6,604 bases of DNA from CALARM01 sp040217695 (GTDB lineage Bacteria; Vulcanimicrobiota; SpSt-956; JAKJGF01): contig JBEHWO010000371.1 in NCBI GenBank assembly GCA_040217695.1, positions 1-6,604 of the forward strand. The letters run 5' to 3'. The notes beneath the pieces are model-generated. The model ran no database searches. It was not told the DNA's origin and saw only the letters and a program-made list of their open reading frames with translations. This document shows, piece after piece, positions 1-5,459 of the stretch; the stretch's first letter is position 1, and each line of letters opens with the position of its first letter. The position numbers and the translations under genes were made by a program.

Positions 1-109
1 CGGGATCATCAAAATTCTGAACCTTTGTTTTTTCCTGGGAATATAATATCTGTGACGAAAAAATAAAAAGTAATAAAAAAGCGAAAACCACTGCTATTTT
101 TATATTCAT
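1..109 (-). CDS. N-terminal fragment of an exported protein, cut by the window edge
   Basis: The reading frame starts at ATG 107-109 and stays open for 36 codons to the left edge, so the gene continues outside the window. The translation begins MNIKIAVVFAFLLLFIFSS and continues QILYSQEKTKVQNFDDP. This is a typical Sec signal peptide: one lysine, a long hydrophobic core, and a plausible signal peptidase I site after LYS, before QEK. An AGGTG ribosome-binding site (116-120) lies six bases upstream of the ATG. The gene follows the tRNA terminator and so should have its own promoter in the AT-rich 121-200 stretch; I see no convincing -35/-10 pair there. The mature protein is too short here to assign a family. 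Confidence 0.72.
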   Translation of the reverse strand, partial: MNIKIAVVFAFLLLFIFSSQILYSQEKTKVQNFDDP

Positions 110-199
110 AATATACACCTGCCTTATAATAGTTTATAAAAATCTATTCTATATTATTTTCTATTATCCTTCCGTAATTGTTTTTGCAAATACTATGCC

Positions 200-232
200 A
201 AAAACTTCAGGGGCGACTTGCGTCGCCCCTGA
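200..232 (-). terminator. Intrinsic terminator of the tRNA-Ile/tRNA-Ala transcript
   Basis: An 11-bp stem (207-217 paired with 222-232, including the GC-rich GGGGCGAC/GTCGCCCC core) closes a TTGC loop. Read on the minus strand it is followed within two bases by a run of five T (200-204). It starts four bases beyond the 3' end of tRNA-Ala, as expected for a rho-independent terminator of the tRNA operon. Confidence 0.85.
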
Positions 233-235
233 TAA

Positions 236-308
236 TGGAGGTAAGCGGATTCGAACCGCTGGCCCTCTGCGTGCAAAACAGATGCTCTTCCAGCTGAGCT
301 ATACCCCC
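236..308 (-). tRNA. tRNA-Ala (anticodon TGC)
   Basis: The minus strand folds as a complete cloverleaf of 73 nt. The acceptor arm is GGGGGTA/TACCTCC with one G-T pair, followed by discriminator A. The D arm is GCTC/GAGC. The anticodon arm is TCTGT/GCAGA with loop TTTGCAC, giving anticodon TGC. The T arm is AGCGG/CCGCT with loop TTCGAAT. The 3' CCA is not encoded, so it must be added by a CCA nucleotidyltransferase. It is the second tRNA of a pair, 38 bases after tRNA-Ile, and is closed by the terminator at 200-232. Confidence 0.96.
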
Positions 309-346
309 GAAAAAACCAGAAAATTTCTTTATATAAATTTTCCTTA

Positions 347-420
347 TGGGCCCTTCTGGATTCGAACCAGAGGCCTCATCCTTATCAGGGATGCGCTCTA
401 ACCAACTGAGCTAAGAGCCC
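347..420 (-). tRNA. tRNA-Ile (anticodon GAT)
   Basis: This is a complete 74-nt cloverleaf on the minus strand. The acceptor arm is GGGCTCT/AGGGCCC with one T-G pair and discriminator A. The D arm is GCTC/GAGC with a TTGGTTA-type loop. The anticodon arm is CATCC/GGATG with loop CTGATAA, giving anticodon GAT. The T arm is CTGG-type with TTCGAAT. No CCA is encoded. It is the first gene after a strong promoter (437-466) and is cotranscribed with tRNA-Ala. The Ile(GAT)-Ala(TGC) order is the one often found in 16S-23S spacers, but no rRNA is present here. Confidence 0.96.
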
Positions 421-436
421 GAATTTATCGAAACAC

Positions 437-466
437 AGTTTATCACATTTACCTTATATTTGTCAA
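437..466 (-). promoter_or_regulatory. Sigma70-type promoter of the tRNA pair
   Basis: On the minus strand a perfect -35 box TTGACA (461-466) is separated by 18 bases from a -10 box TAAACT (437-442). The latter is preceded by TGTGA, close to an extended -10. Transcription would start near 430, about ten bases before the mature 5' end of tRNA-Ile, giving a very short leader as is usual for tRNA operons. Confidence 0.8.
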
Positions 467-601
467 TATAAATTTTTAAAAATAATTTTATAGAATTGCG
501 TTTTTTAATGACAGGTAGTTTTACTTTTATTGGAGATATTCCTCTCTTCCCACTTAACACTTCACGATTCCTGACAAAATTCTTGTTCCCTTCTCTGCGC
601 A
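467..601. other. Noncoding spacer between the four-gene cluster and the tRNA promoter
   Basis: I see no credible gene here. A short minus-strand open frame crosses the region but runs into tRNA-Ile, lacks a ribosome-binding site and has no recognisable sequence. I also find no GC-rich hairpin with a T-run that would terminate the upstream cluster, only a weak 4-bp GAGA/TCTC stem around 530-543. Transcripts of the cluster may end by a factor-dependent route or read into the tRNAs. Confidence 0.55.
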
Positions 602-1120
602 CTATTGCTCATCCGAAGCTATTTTTTCTTTAATTTTAAGATATTCTTCTTCTGAGAGGTGAGATTTTATACTTTCCAGTGCTTCATCAGGTTTTATCTT
701 ATTTTTCGAATAGTGTTGCTCTGCTTCTTTAGAAACTTTCTTAAATCCTTCCTTTAAATCTTCAGGCTTTGCAGTTCCCTGTGTTTCAAAATACAAAATT
801 GTCATCTCTCCTATGCCGAAAGTCCATCCATAGGCGAAGGGCATAGATATCATGGAACCTACAACCGGTATTAATCTTATAACAGTAGAACAGAGCTGAC
901 GGCCTAAAAAACCGCCTGCTATTGTGCCAATCAATGCTTTTGCCGTATCATAACTGATAGTTTTGTCGTATTTTTTTGCTATAGTTATTACCATAGCAAT
1001 TTGAAGAGGAGTCATCAGAAAAAAATCTGAAAAAGGGATTGGTATAGCTGCAATACCGGCAATTGCTATTGCAAAAGATTGTATAATCTGCCTGCACTCA
1101 ATAATTCTATTTGATATCAT
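602..1120 (-). CDS. DUF697-like (YcjF-related) membrane protein
   Basis: This 172-residue protein carries the hallmarks of the DUF697 family seen in YcjF-type proteins and at the C terminus of some GTPases. They are a hydrophobic start with IPIPFSD (26-32), TPLQ (37-40), a Gly-rich helix with GR (64-74), IPVVGS (84-89) and a following segment with a conserved Thr (100). Two or three hydrophobic helices (about 14-48, 62-90, 93-110) suggest membrane association. The C-terminal third (115-172) is charged and helical. It has no GTPase domain, so it is a stand-alone version. An AGGTG ribosome-binding site lies six bases before the ATG and immediately follows the TGA of the upstream gene, suggesting translational coupling. 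It is last in the cluster. The family's biochemical role is poorly defined; I assign the family, not a function. Confidence 0.78.
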   Translation of the reverse strand: MISNRIIECRQIIQSFAIAIAGIAAIPIPFSDFFLMTPLQIAMVITIAKKYDKTISYDTAKALIGTIAGGFLGRQLCSTVIRLIPVVGSMISMPFAYGWTFGIGEMTILYFETQGTAKPEDLKEGFKKVSKEAEQHYSKNKIKPDEALESIKSHLSEEEYLKIKEKIASDEQ

Positions 1121-1130
1121 TTTTTACACC

Positions 1131-1514
1131 TCACAAATCTTCTTTAACTATAAAATCGACATATCCGCTGCCTCCTGCAGGGAGATTTATAAATTTACTT
1201 CTTTCTTCTTCAGAAATCAAAATTATCCCGGGCGGAAGAGTCCAGTCATCAAGTTTCAACACATGGAATCCTCCTTTCAGGTTTGTGATAGAATATTTCC
1301 CATCAGGACCGGTAACTACTGTTATACCATTCTCCATTATAATCACTACCCCCTCTATACCCTTTTCTCCTTCATCCTGAGAACTATTATTATTTTCATC
1401 AACATATACTTTTCCAAGGATTGTACTTTCCAGGCCGCATATATTATTTTCTCCGGCAAAAGCATTACAGGATAAACATATGAATAAAATAAACAATAAT
1501 AATTTTATCATCAT
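1131..1514 (-). CDS. Small secreted protein with one SdrD B-like (Cna B-type) domain
   Basis: This is a 127-residue exported protein. Residues 1-20 form a signal peptide with a likely cleavage after NAFA. Residues 32-90 match an SdrD B-like prealbumin-type beta sandwich: GKVYVDENNN, a DEGEKGIEGV stretch, GPDGKYSITNL and a Gly turn. D39, N41, N43, D47 and E50 form an EF-hand-like spacing that could bind calcium. LPPG (93-96) and a terminal LPAGGSGYVDF strand (111-121) resemble the tail of such domains in larger surface proteins; here the domain stands alone. There is no sortase motif or membrane anchor. The start codon overlaps the TPR gene's stop (ATGA, 1511-1514), so translation is probably coupled. 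An in-frame second ATG three bases later would shorten it by one residue. Its partner or ligand is unknown. Confidence 0.8.
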   Translation of the reverse strand: MMIKLLLFILFICLSCNAFAGENNICGLESTILGKVYVDENNNSSQDEGEKGIEGVVIIMENGITVVTGPDGKYSITNLKGGFHVLKLDDWTLPPGIILISEEERSKFINLPAGGSGYVDFIVKEDL

Positions 1515-2791
1515 TTTGTCAGTTGCTCTACATGCCTTTCTATCTTTTCCTGAAGATAAGTATCTCCCTGGGCTACGGAAAGTTCATAAGCTTTTTTCAA
1601 TTCATTTACAAAAGCTTCTTCCTGTCCTATTTTACTGTACGCTCCTGCAAGATTATAATGCAGGTAAGCATCTTTCGGATTAAAGAGTAATAGTTTCTTA
1701 TAATTCTCTATGGCACAAACTGTTTTCCCGTCAGCCATATAACATGCTGCAAGTAATCTGTAAGTTTCCAGATCATTAGGGAATACCTCTATGACTGATT
1801 TAAATTCGGCTATAGCTTTCTTCCACCTCTTCTGTCTGTAATAAATTCTTCCCAGATTAAAATAAGCATCACCTTTATAGGCAAGATTATGAGATAAACG
1901 TATAACTGCTTTATTCTCTTCTATGGATTTATTGAAATCACCCTGATATTCATAAAGTTCTGCAAAATTCCTGTGTAAAAGTTCATTATCAGGTTCAATT
2001 TTATAAGCCTTATTTAATTCCAGAAGAGCTTTTTTATAATCCCTGATTTTAATATAAGCAGAACCAAGATATATAAGAGCAAGGGCGTTCTTCGGCTCAA
2101 AAATTAATACTTTTTTGAAATTACTGATTGCAGGATTATATTTACCCTGTTCTATATATATCTGCCCTAAATAAAGGTAAGCTTTACTGTTATCAGGTTT
2201 TAACTCTATTACCCGTTTAAATGCCTTTATAGCTTTATATATCTGCTTCTTTTCTCTTGAGGCCACACCTAAATTATAGTGTGCTTCCCATTTATCAGGG
2301 TTTAATTTAACAGCCTGTTCATAGGATTTATTGGCTTTTTCCTCTTCTCCTGTCTGTTTGTAGGTATTTCCGAGATTAATCCAGGCATCTCCGTTGTTTT
2401 TATCTATAGTAATAGCACGGTCAAAATATTTCAGCGCTTCTTTATAGTCCTTAATTTCATAATATATATAACCAAGTCTGTTACAGAGTTCCGAATTATC
2501 AGGATCTAATTTTATAGTTTTTTTATATTCTTCTATTGCTATCTCCGTTTTTCCGGCATTATAATAAGACAGGGCAAGGTAAAAATGTCCCGGTACACTA
2601 TCAGGTTTTAATTTTACTACCCTTTTAAAATGTTTTATTGCTTCATGCCATTTTCTGGCTTTAACACAGTTCTGCCCTTCTTCAAAGATTATGTCAATAT
2701 TCTCCTTCTTTGCAGAAAAACAGCCATTTGCGTAAAGGCCAAGAAAAAAAATAAAAAATACAGAGAATGAAAGTAAAAGTTTTTTAAACAT
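1511..2791 (-). CDS. Exported TPR-repeat protein, possible lipoprotein
   Basis: From ATG 2789-2791 the product has 426 residues. Residues 1-23 form a signal peptide (MFKKLLLSFSVFFIFFLGLY, then ANGC). C24 could be lipidated, but the ANGC lipobox lacks the usual Leu at -3, so soluble periplasmic export is also possible. Residues about 33-410 form some eleven consecutive 34-residue TPR units, many with the W/Y-x-x-L-G ... Y ... A ... P signature and endings such as LKPDS, LDPDN and LNPDK. TPR arrays act as protein-binding scaffolds and have no catalytic residues. The frame stays open 16 codons further upstream to a TTG at 2837-2839. I prefer the ATG because the signal peptide begins there, although its ribosome-binding site (AGAAGG, 12 bases away) is weak. 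The gene follows the zinc-ribbon gene by 52 bases without a terminator and overlaps the next gene by four. Confidence 0.88.
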   Translation of the reverse strand: MFKKLLLSFSVFFIFFLGLYANGCFSAKKENIDIIFEEGQNCVKARKWHEAIKHFKRVVKLKPDSVPGHFYLALSYYNAGKTEIAIEEYKKTIKLDPDNSELCNRLGYIYYEIKDYKEALKYFDRAITIDKNNGDAWINLGNTYKQTGEEEKANKSYEQAVKLNPDKWEAHYNLGVASREKKQIYKAIKAFKRVIELKPDNSKAYLYLGQIYIEQGKYNPAISNFKKVLIFEPKNALALIYLGSAYIKIRDYKKALLELNKAYKIEPDNELLHRNFAELYEYQGDFNKSIEENKAVIRLSHNLAYKGDAYFNLGRIYYRQKRWKKAIAEFKSVIEVFPNDLETYRLLAACYMADGKTVCAIENYKKLLLFNPKDAYLHYNLAGAYSKIGQEEAFVNELKKAYELSVAQGDTYLQEKIERHVEQLTK

Positions 2792-2843
2792 AAAAAAGGA
2801 GAACCTTCTGTCCCCCTTAGTAAATATATATAAATTCAATTAA

Positions 2844-3953
2844 TTACTTTTTTGGTTGTTCTTTTTGCTTTGCTTCAAGTTCTTTAAGGGTCTTTTCCAC
2901 ATCTGCAGAGAAGGCCTCGACCTGAGCTATTATCTGTGTTGCCTGGAAGGCAAGTTTCAATCCTTCGTCTAAATGGGTCACATTGTTATCGTCAAAATAC
3001 TTCTTCAATTCAGTAAAGGCTTTATCGTATTCATCAAAGGCTTTTTTAGCAAAAACAAATACATCGCCGAACATCTTTTCTTCTTCTTCAGTAAAGAAAG
3101 AAGTATCGAGCTGTTCATATTCTTTTCTTGCAGTTTCAAGGTTTTTAGTAAGCCATTCAATAGTCTTTTTAAATTTATCGGCAGGGAATTTACCTTCTTT
3201 AAGTTCCATTGCTTCTTTATAAAGACGATCAAAATTCGGATTTGTATAATAAACAGGCTGTTCCGCCCCGACTGTCATTTCAATCTGACTTGCAGGTACT
3301 CCTGCCCCCTTGGGTAACTGTGCATTACATACTTCACACATATTAAGAGTAGCAGGATTACGATGGCCGCACTGAAGACATACTTTTGTAGTAGCAATTT
3401 CAGAACTCTCCTGGAGAAGAAGAAAGGATTTATACAGTCTGTTAGTTGCTTTCTGAGCCATATCAAGGCCATCGAGTATATGTTTTCCATTTTTATCATC
3501 AAAATATAAATTCATTTCTTTAAGAGCATCTCTATGAAGATTAAATGCTCTTTCTATACGTACAACCTGTTCCCTTGCAGTAAGTGAATCAGGCTCTGCC
3601 TTTCTTATCTGCTCAAATTCTTTTATAGTTTTTTCCAGCTCGGCAGTTATCTTTTGTATGGTTTTTTTCAGATCTCCTTCAGATACCTTTCCGTCACAGA
3701 CTCCTTTTCCGACTGTAGCTAATTCTTTCAAATGAGGTGATTGGTATTGCTGTAATTCAGCATCATCCCAGTCAGGTAAATCAGATGCAAGTTCATGCTC
3801 TGATTTAAGCTGTTCAACTTCTTTATCTTTTAATTTTTCTGTATCTACTTCAACATCGAAAGACTCTCCGAAAGCAGAAGCAAAACCCATTATAGAATCT
3901 TCATTTCCTTCCTGTTCCATATCATCATTAAAATCTTTGTCACCGATACCCAT
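2844..3953 (-). CDS. Zinc-ribbon protein with a duplicated helical domain
   Basis: The product has 369 residues, no signal peptide and no membrane segment, so it is probably cytoplasmic. The first 80 residues are acidic and low in complexity. C192, C195, C206 and C209 form CxxC-x10-CxxC in the context CLQCGHRN...CEVCNAQLP, a typical zinc ribbon. It is flanked by two related helical units, about 88-173 and 254-342. Both start GK[VF] and share KKTI, an ELE/NLE-type helix, E[FY]EQ, a central RAF/KAF helix, YFDD[KN]N, then H[IL]LD/HLDEGL and AFQAT/AQKAT. The C terminus is a Lys/Glu helix. A strong GGAGGAG ribosome-binding site lies seven bases before the ATG. It is the first gene of the cluster. 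I do not recognise the helical unit. A role in regulation or assembly through the zinc ribbon is inference. Confidence 0.85.
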   Translation of the reverse strand: MGIGDKDFNDDMEQEGNEDSIMGFASAFGESFDVEVDTEKLKDKEVEQLKSEHELASDLPDWDDAELQQYQSPHLKELATVGKGVCDGKVSEGDLKKTIQKITAELEKTIKEFEQIRKAEPDSLTAREQVVRIERAFNLHRDALKEMNLYFDDKNGKHILDGLDMAQKATNRLYKSFLLLQESSEIATTKVCLQCGHRNPATLNMCEVCNAQLPKGAGVPASQIEMTVGAEQPVYYTNPNFDRLYKEAMELKEGKFPADKFKKTIEWLTKNLETARKEYEQLDTSFFTEEEEKMFGDVFVFAKKAFDEYDKAFTELKKYFDDNNVTHLDEGLKLAFQATQIIAQVEAFSADVEKTLKELEAKQKEQPKK

Positions 3954-4050
3954 GAAAATACTCCTCCTTCTTAAATCACACTACTACTTTTCTTAAAGAA
4001 TATGTGGTTAATCTCAATAGATTTAATTTTCGACAAAGTATTTTTTAATT

Positions 4051-4073
4051 CCTCCTTTTATTTTAATATTATA
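4051..4073 (-). promoter_or_regulatory. Putative -10 box and orphan Shine-Dalgarno in the leader of the four-gene cluster
   Basis: On the minus strand a perfect TATAAT (4068-4073) overlaps the end of the upstream acetyltransferase gene. No good -35 box is seen 16-18 bases further up. About ten bases downstream lies AAAGGAGG (4051-4058), a near-perfect Shine-Dalgarno sequence, but no ATG or GTG follows at a usable distance. The real start of the zinc-ribbon gene is about 100 bases further on, with its own site. A transcript from this -10 box would carry a leader of roughly 107 nt. Confidence 0.4.
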
Positions 4074-4542
4074 AAAATTTTAAAAGAACTACTTTTTCAG
4101 GTTTATATTTGAAATATCTGATGGCAAACATCATAGAACGCCTGTTGGATGTAGCAATATCTCCTGTAACAAAAGGTATGCCCTGCTCTTTTGCATATTC
4201 ATGAATTCTGTGTACTATCTTATTACTTATTCTTTTTCCCATGGCATGTTGTTCTACTGCTATATTATTTATGTGTATTTCCCATTGACCGGTTATATGT
4301 TCCTTAATATGTTCCAGTAGGCAAAAACCAAGAGAAACTCCATTATTTTCGGCAACAAAACTTATAAAGGTTTTGTCCTTTAATCTACGTTCCAGTTCGC
4401 TACAGAATCTGCTTCTGGCCTCTTCTATTTCATCTTTACTGTACCCTCGGAGAGTGGAAACAGTGAAATCAAGATATCCCTCAAGGAGTCTTTTCATAAA
4501 AGGAACATCACTTAACTCTGCAGGCCTTATGATAATATCCAT
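4069..4542 (-). CDS. GNAT-family N-acetyltransferase-like protein
   Basis: This 157-residue protein is the usual size of a single GNAT domain. It opens with the typical IIIRPAELSDVPFM strand-helix. FISFVAENNGVSLGFCLLEH (59-78) gives the central strands, INNIAVEQHAMGKRIS (91-106) the acetyl-CoA-binding strand and loop, and GDIATSNRRSMMFAIRYFKYKP (127-148) the C-terminal motif. The pyrophosphate loop, normally R/Q-x-x-G-x-G/A, reads MGKRIS, so only one glycine (102) is kept and the later glycines are replaced by Arg and Ser. Acetyl-CoA binding may therefore be altered. A GGAG site (4551-4554) lies nine bases before the ATG. It lies 66 bases after a related GNAT gene with which it shares an N-terminal VSxLRG segment. 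No substrate can be predicted. Confidence 0.85.
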   Translation of the reverse strand: MDIIIRPAELSDVPFMKRLLEGYLDFTVSTLRGYSKDEIEEARSRFCSELERRLKDKTFISFVAENNGVSLGFCLLEHIKEHITGQWEIHINNIAVEQHAMGKRISNKIVHRIHEYAKEQGIPFVTGDIATSNRRSMMFAIRYFKYKPEKVVLLKFL

Positions 4543-4566
4543 GATTTAGAACTCCAATCTTATAAT

Positions 4567-4592
4567 CGTGACGCGTGACGCGTGACGCGTGA
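4567..4592. repeat. Tandem repeat of CGTGACG, 3.7 copies
   Basis: Three exact head-to-tail copies of CGTGACG (4567-4573, 4574-4580, 4581-4587) are followed by a partial CGTGA. The unit is strikingly GC-rich against its surroundings. It sits in the 66-base gap between the two GNAT genes, just after the stop of the upstream one. The last unit runs into GTGAAC (4589-4594), which can pair with GTTCAC (4607-4612) across the stop codon, a weak 6-bp stem. Confidence 0.9.
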
Positions 4593-4608
4593 ACATTATA
4601 TTCCCTGT

Positions 4609-5175
4609 TCACTTATCAATCTTAAATTTAAATTTTATACCTTCCAGGGCTTTTAACATATCTTTTCTATGTTTATCAGGGTCTTCCGCTTCAAAAGGCA
4701 GTTTCATGAACATCCTCTTTCTCTCTTCTTCATATCCTCTGGATTTGAAAAAATTCAGAGCCTTTTCATTGGAACATACAAGCTGAAGAGCTATATGACG
4801 AAGTCCTTTTTCTCTTGCCAGATTTTCTGCATAATCTAACAGTTTATGAGGAACAACTGTTTCCCAGTAATTCTCGTAAAGGGCTATATCGAATATCCAT
4901 GCCTGTTCTATTCCCGTAGTGCTTTCACTGACATCGGTAGCCATAAGCAGAAAACCTGCTTTAACACCGTCTGACATGGCAATAAGAAAATGAGAATTAG
5001 GATAACTGGACATATTTAAACGTACTATTTCCAGATCCCTGAGGTAATTTTCTCTGGCTTTCTCCATATCAGGATTTCCCCTGAGAGGAGAAACCTGATA
5101 TTTAACTGCATCTGAAGCCAGTTCGGAAACAAAAGAAAAATCTTCTTCAGAAACTTCGCGTATTAAAATATTCAT
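4609..5175 (-). CDS. GNAT-family N-acetyltransferase-like protein with C-terminal extension
   Basis: The product has 188 residues. It starts with the GNAT strand-helix NILIREVSEEDFSFVSEL. HFLIAMSDGVKAGFLLMATD (62-81) gives the central strands and WIFDIALYENYW (93-104) the strand before the acetyl-CoA loop. CSNEKALNFFKSRGYEEE (134-151) is a clear GNAT motif B with the N-x-x-A-x-x-F-F-x-x-x-G-Y pattern. The loop that should carry R-G-x-G-x-G reads WETVVP and has no glycine, so cofactor binding may be lost or changed. About 25 residues, rich in Lys, extend beyond the domain. The N-terminal segment VSPLRGNPDMEKARENY aligns with the downstream GNAT (VSTLRG...EEARSRF), suggesting a tandem duplication. 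An AAGGAG site lies five to six bases before the ATG. No substrate can be inferred. Confidence 0.83.
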   Translation of the reverse strand: MNILIREVSEEDFSFVSELASDAVKYQVSPLRGNPDMEKARENYLRDLEIVRLNMSSYPNSHFLIAMSDGVKAGFLLMATDVSESTTGIEQAWIFDIALYENYWETVVPHKLLDYAENLAREKGLRHIALQLVCSNEKALNFFKSRGYEEERKRMFMKLPFEAEDPDKHRKDMLKALEGIKFKFKIDK

Positions 5176-5216
5176 AAATACTCCTTATTTATTATAAAAC
5201 CTGTATGTTTCATAAT

Positions 5217-5244
5217 ATTTTATAATCAGTCAGTCATCCGGCAA
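5217..5244 (-). promoter_or_regulatory. Possible promoter of the GNAT pair
   Basis: On the minus strand, TTGCCG (5239-5244) and TAAAAT (5217-5222) are 16 bases apart and would start transcription near 5210, about 35 bases before the first GNAT start codon. The match is moderate in an AT-rich stretch where such boxes arise by chance. Confidence 0.35.
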
Positions 5245-5305
5245 AAGCAGCAAATAATTTTTATTTTTTACATAAATTACAATCAGAAATGATAATCTGT
5301 GTTTC

Positions 5306-5319
5306 CGTCACGCGTCACG
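5306..5319. repeat. Inverted copy of the 7-bp repeat (CGTCACG, two units)
   Basis: Two exact copies of CGTCACG, the reverse complement of the unit at 4567-4592, lie in the noncoding region upstream of the first GNAT gene. The 4609-5175 gene is thus flanked by the same GC-rich motif in opposite orientation. The rest of the gene-free stretch 5176-5411 is AT-rich, and apart from the possible promoter at 5217-5244 I see nothing in it. Confidence 0.85.
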
Positions 5320-5411
5320 TTCGCCGTATCCATGGTAACAGTCGATAATTACAGGTATTAAAAAAATTATTATTATAATTTCATAACTTACATAACAATT
5401 CCTTCAGAAAA

Positions 5412-5445
5412 TAAAAAAAGAGAGAGCAAACTCTCTCTTTTTTTA
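5412..5445 (-). terminator. AG-rich hairpin terminator after the first Gly/Met-rich gene
   Basis: A fully paired stem (5412-5426 with 5431-5445) has a GAGAGAG/CTCTCTC core, a CAAA loop, and A-run/T-run arms on both sides. Read on the minus strand it ends in a long T-run; the A-run means it could also work in the other direction. It starts 15 bases past the TAA of the 5460-5879 gene. Confidence 0.88.
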
Positions 5446-5459
5446 AACTATATATAAGA

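Noticed and set aside
195..401. Plus-strand open frame across both tRNAs
   Set aside because: It is antisense to two well-formed tRNAs and to the terminator hairpin.
411..602. Minus-strand open frame of 63 codons before tRNA-Ile
   Set aside because: It ends inside the tRNA gene, spans the tRNA promoter, has no ribosome-binding site and no recognisable sequence.
2973..3502. Overlapping open frames on both strands inside the zinc-ribbon gene
   Set aside because: They are shadows of a gene with clear domain structure and a strong ribosome-binding site; none has a plausible start or composition.
3936..3953. Shared MGIG start of the zinc-ribbon protein and the two Gly/Met-rich proteins
   Set aside because: Four residues with no similarity afterwards and a different leader; most likely coincidence.
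4567..4592. CGTGACG array as a CRISPR or operator array
   Set aside because: Units are head-to-tail without spacers and far too short for CRISPR; no regulator gene in the window suggests an operator.
5321..5334. Possible 16-codon frame starting at the ATG in this noncoding region (minus strand)
   Set aside because: No ribosome-binding site, it crosses the 7-bp repeat, and its length is within chance expectation.
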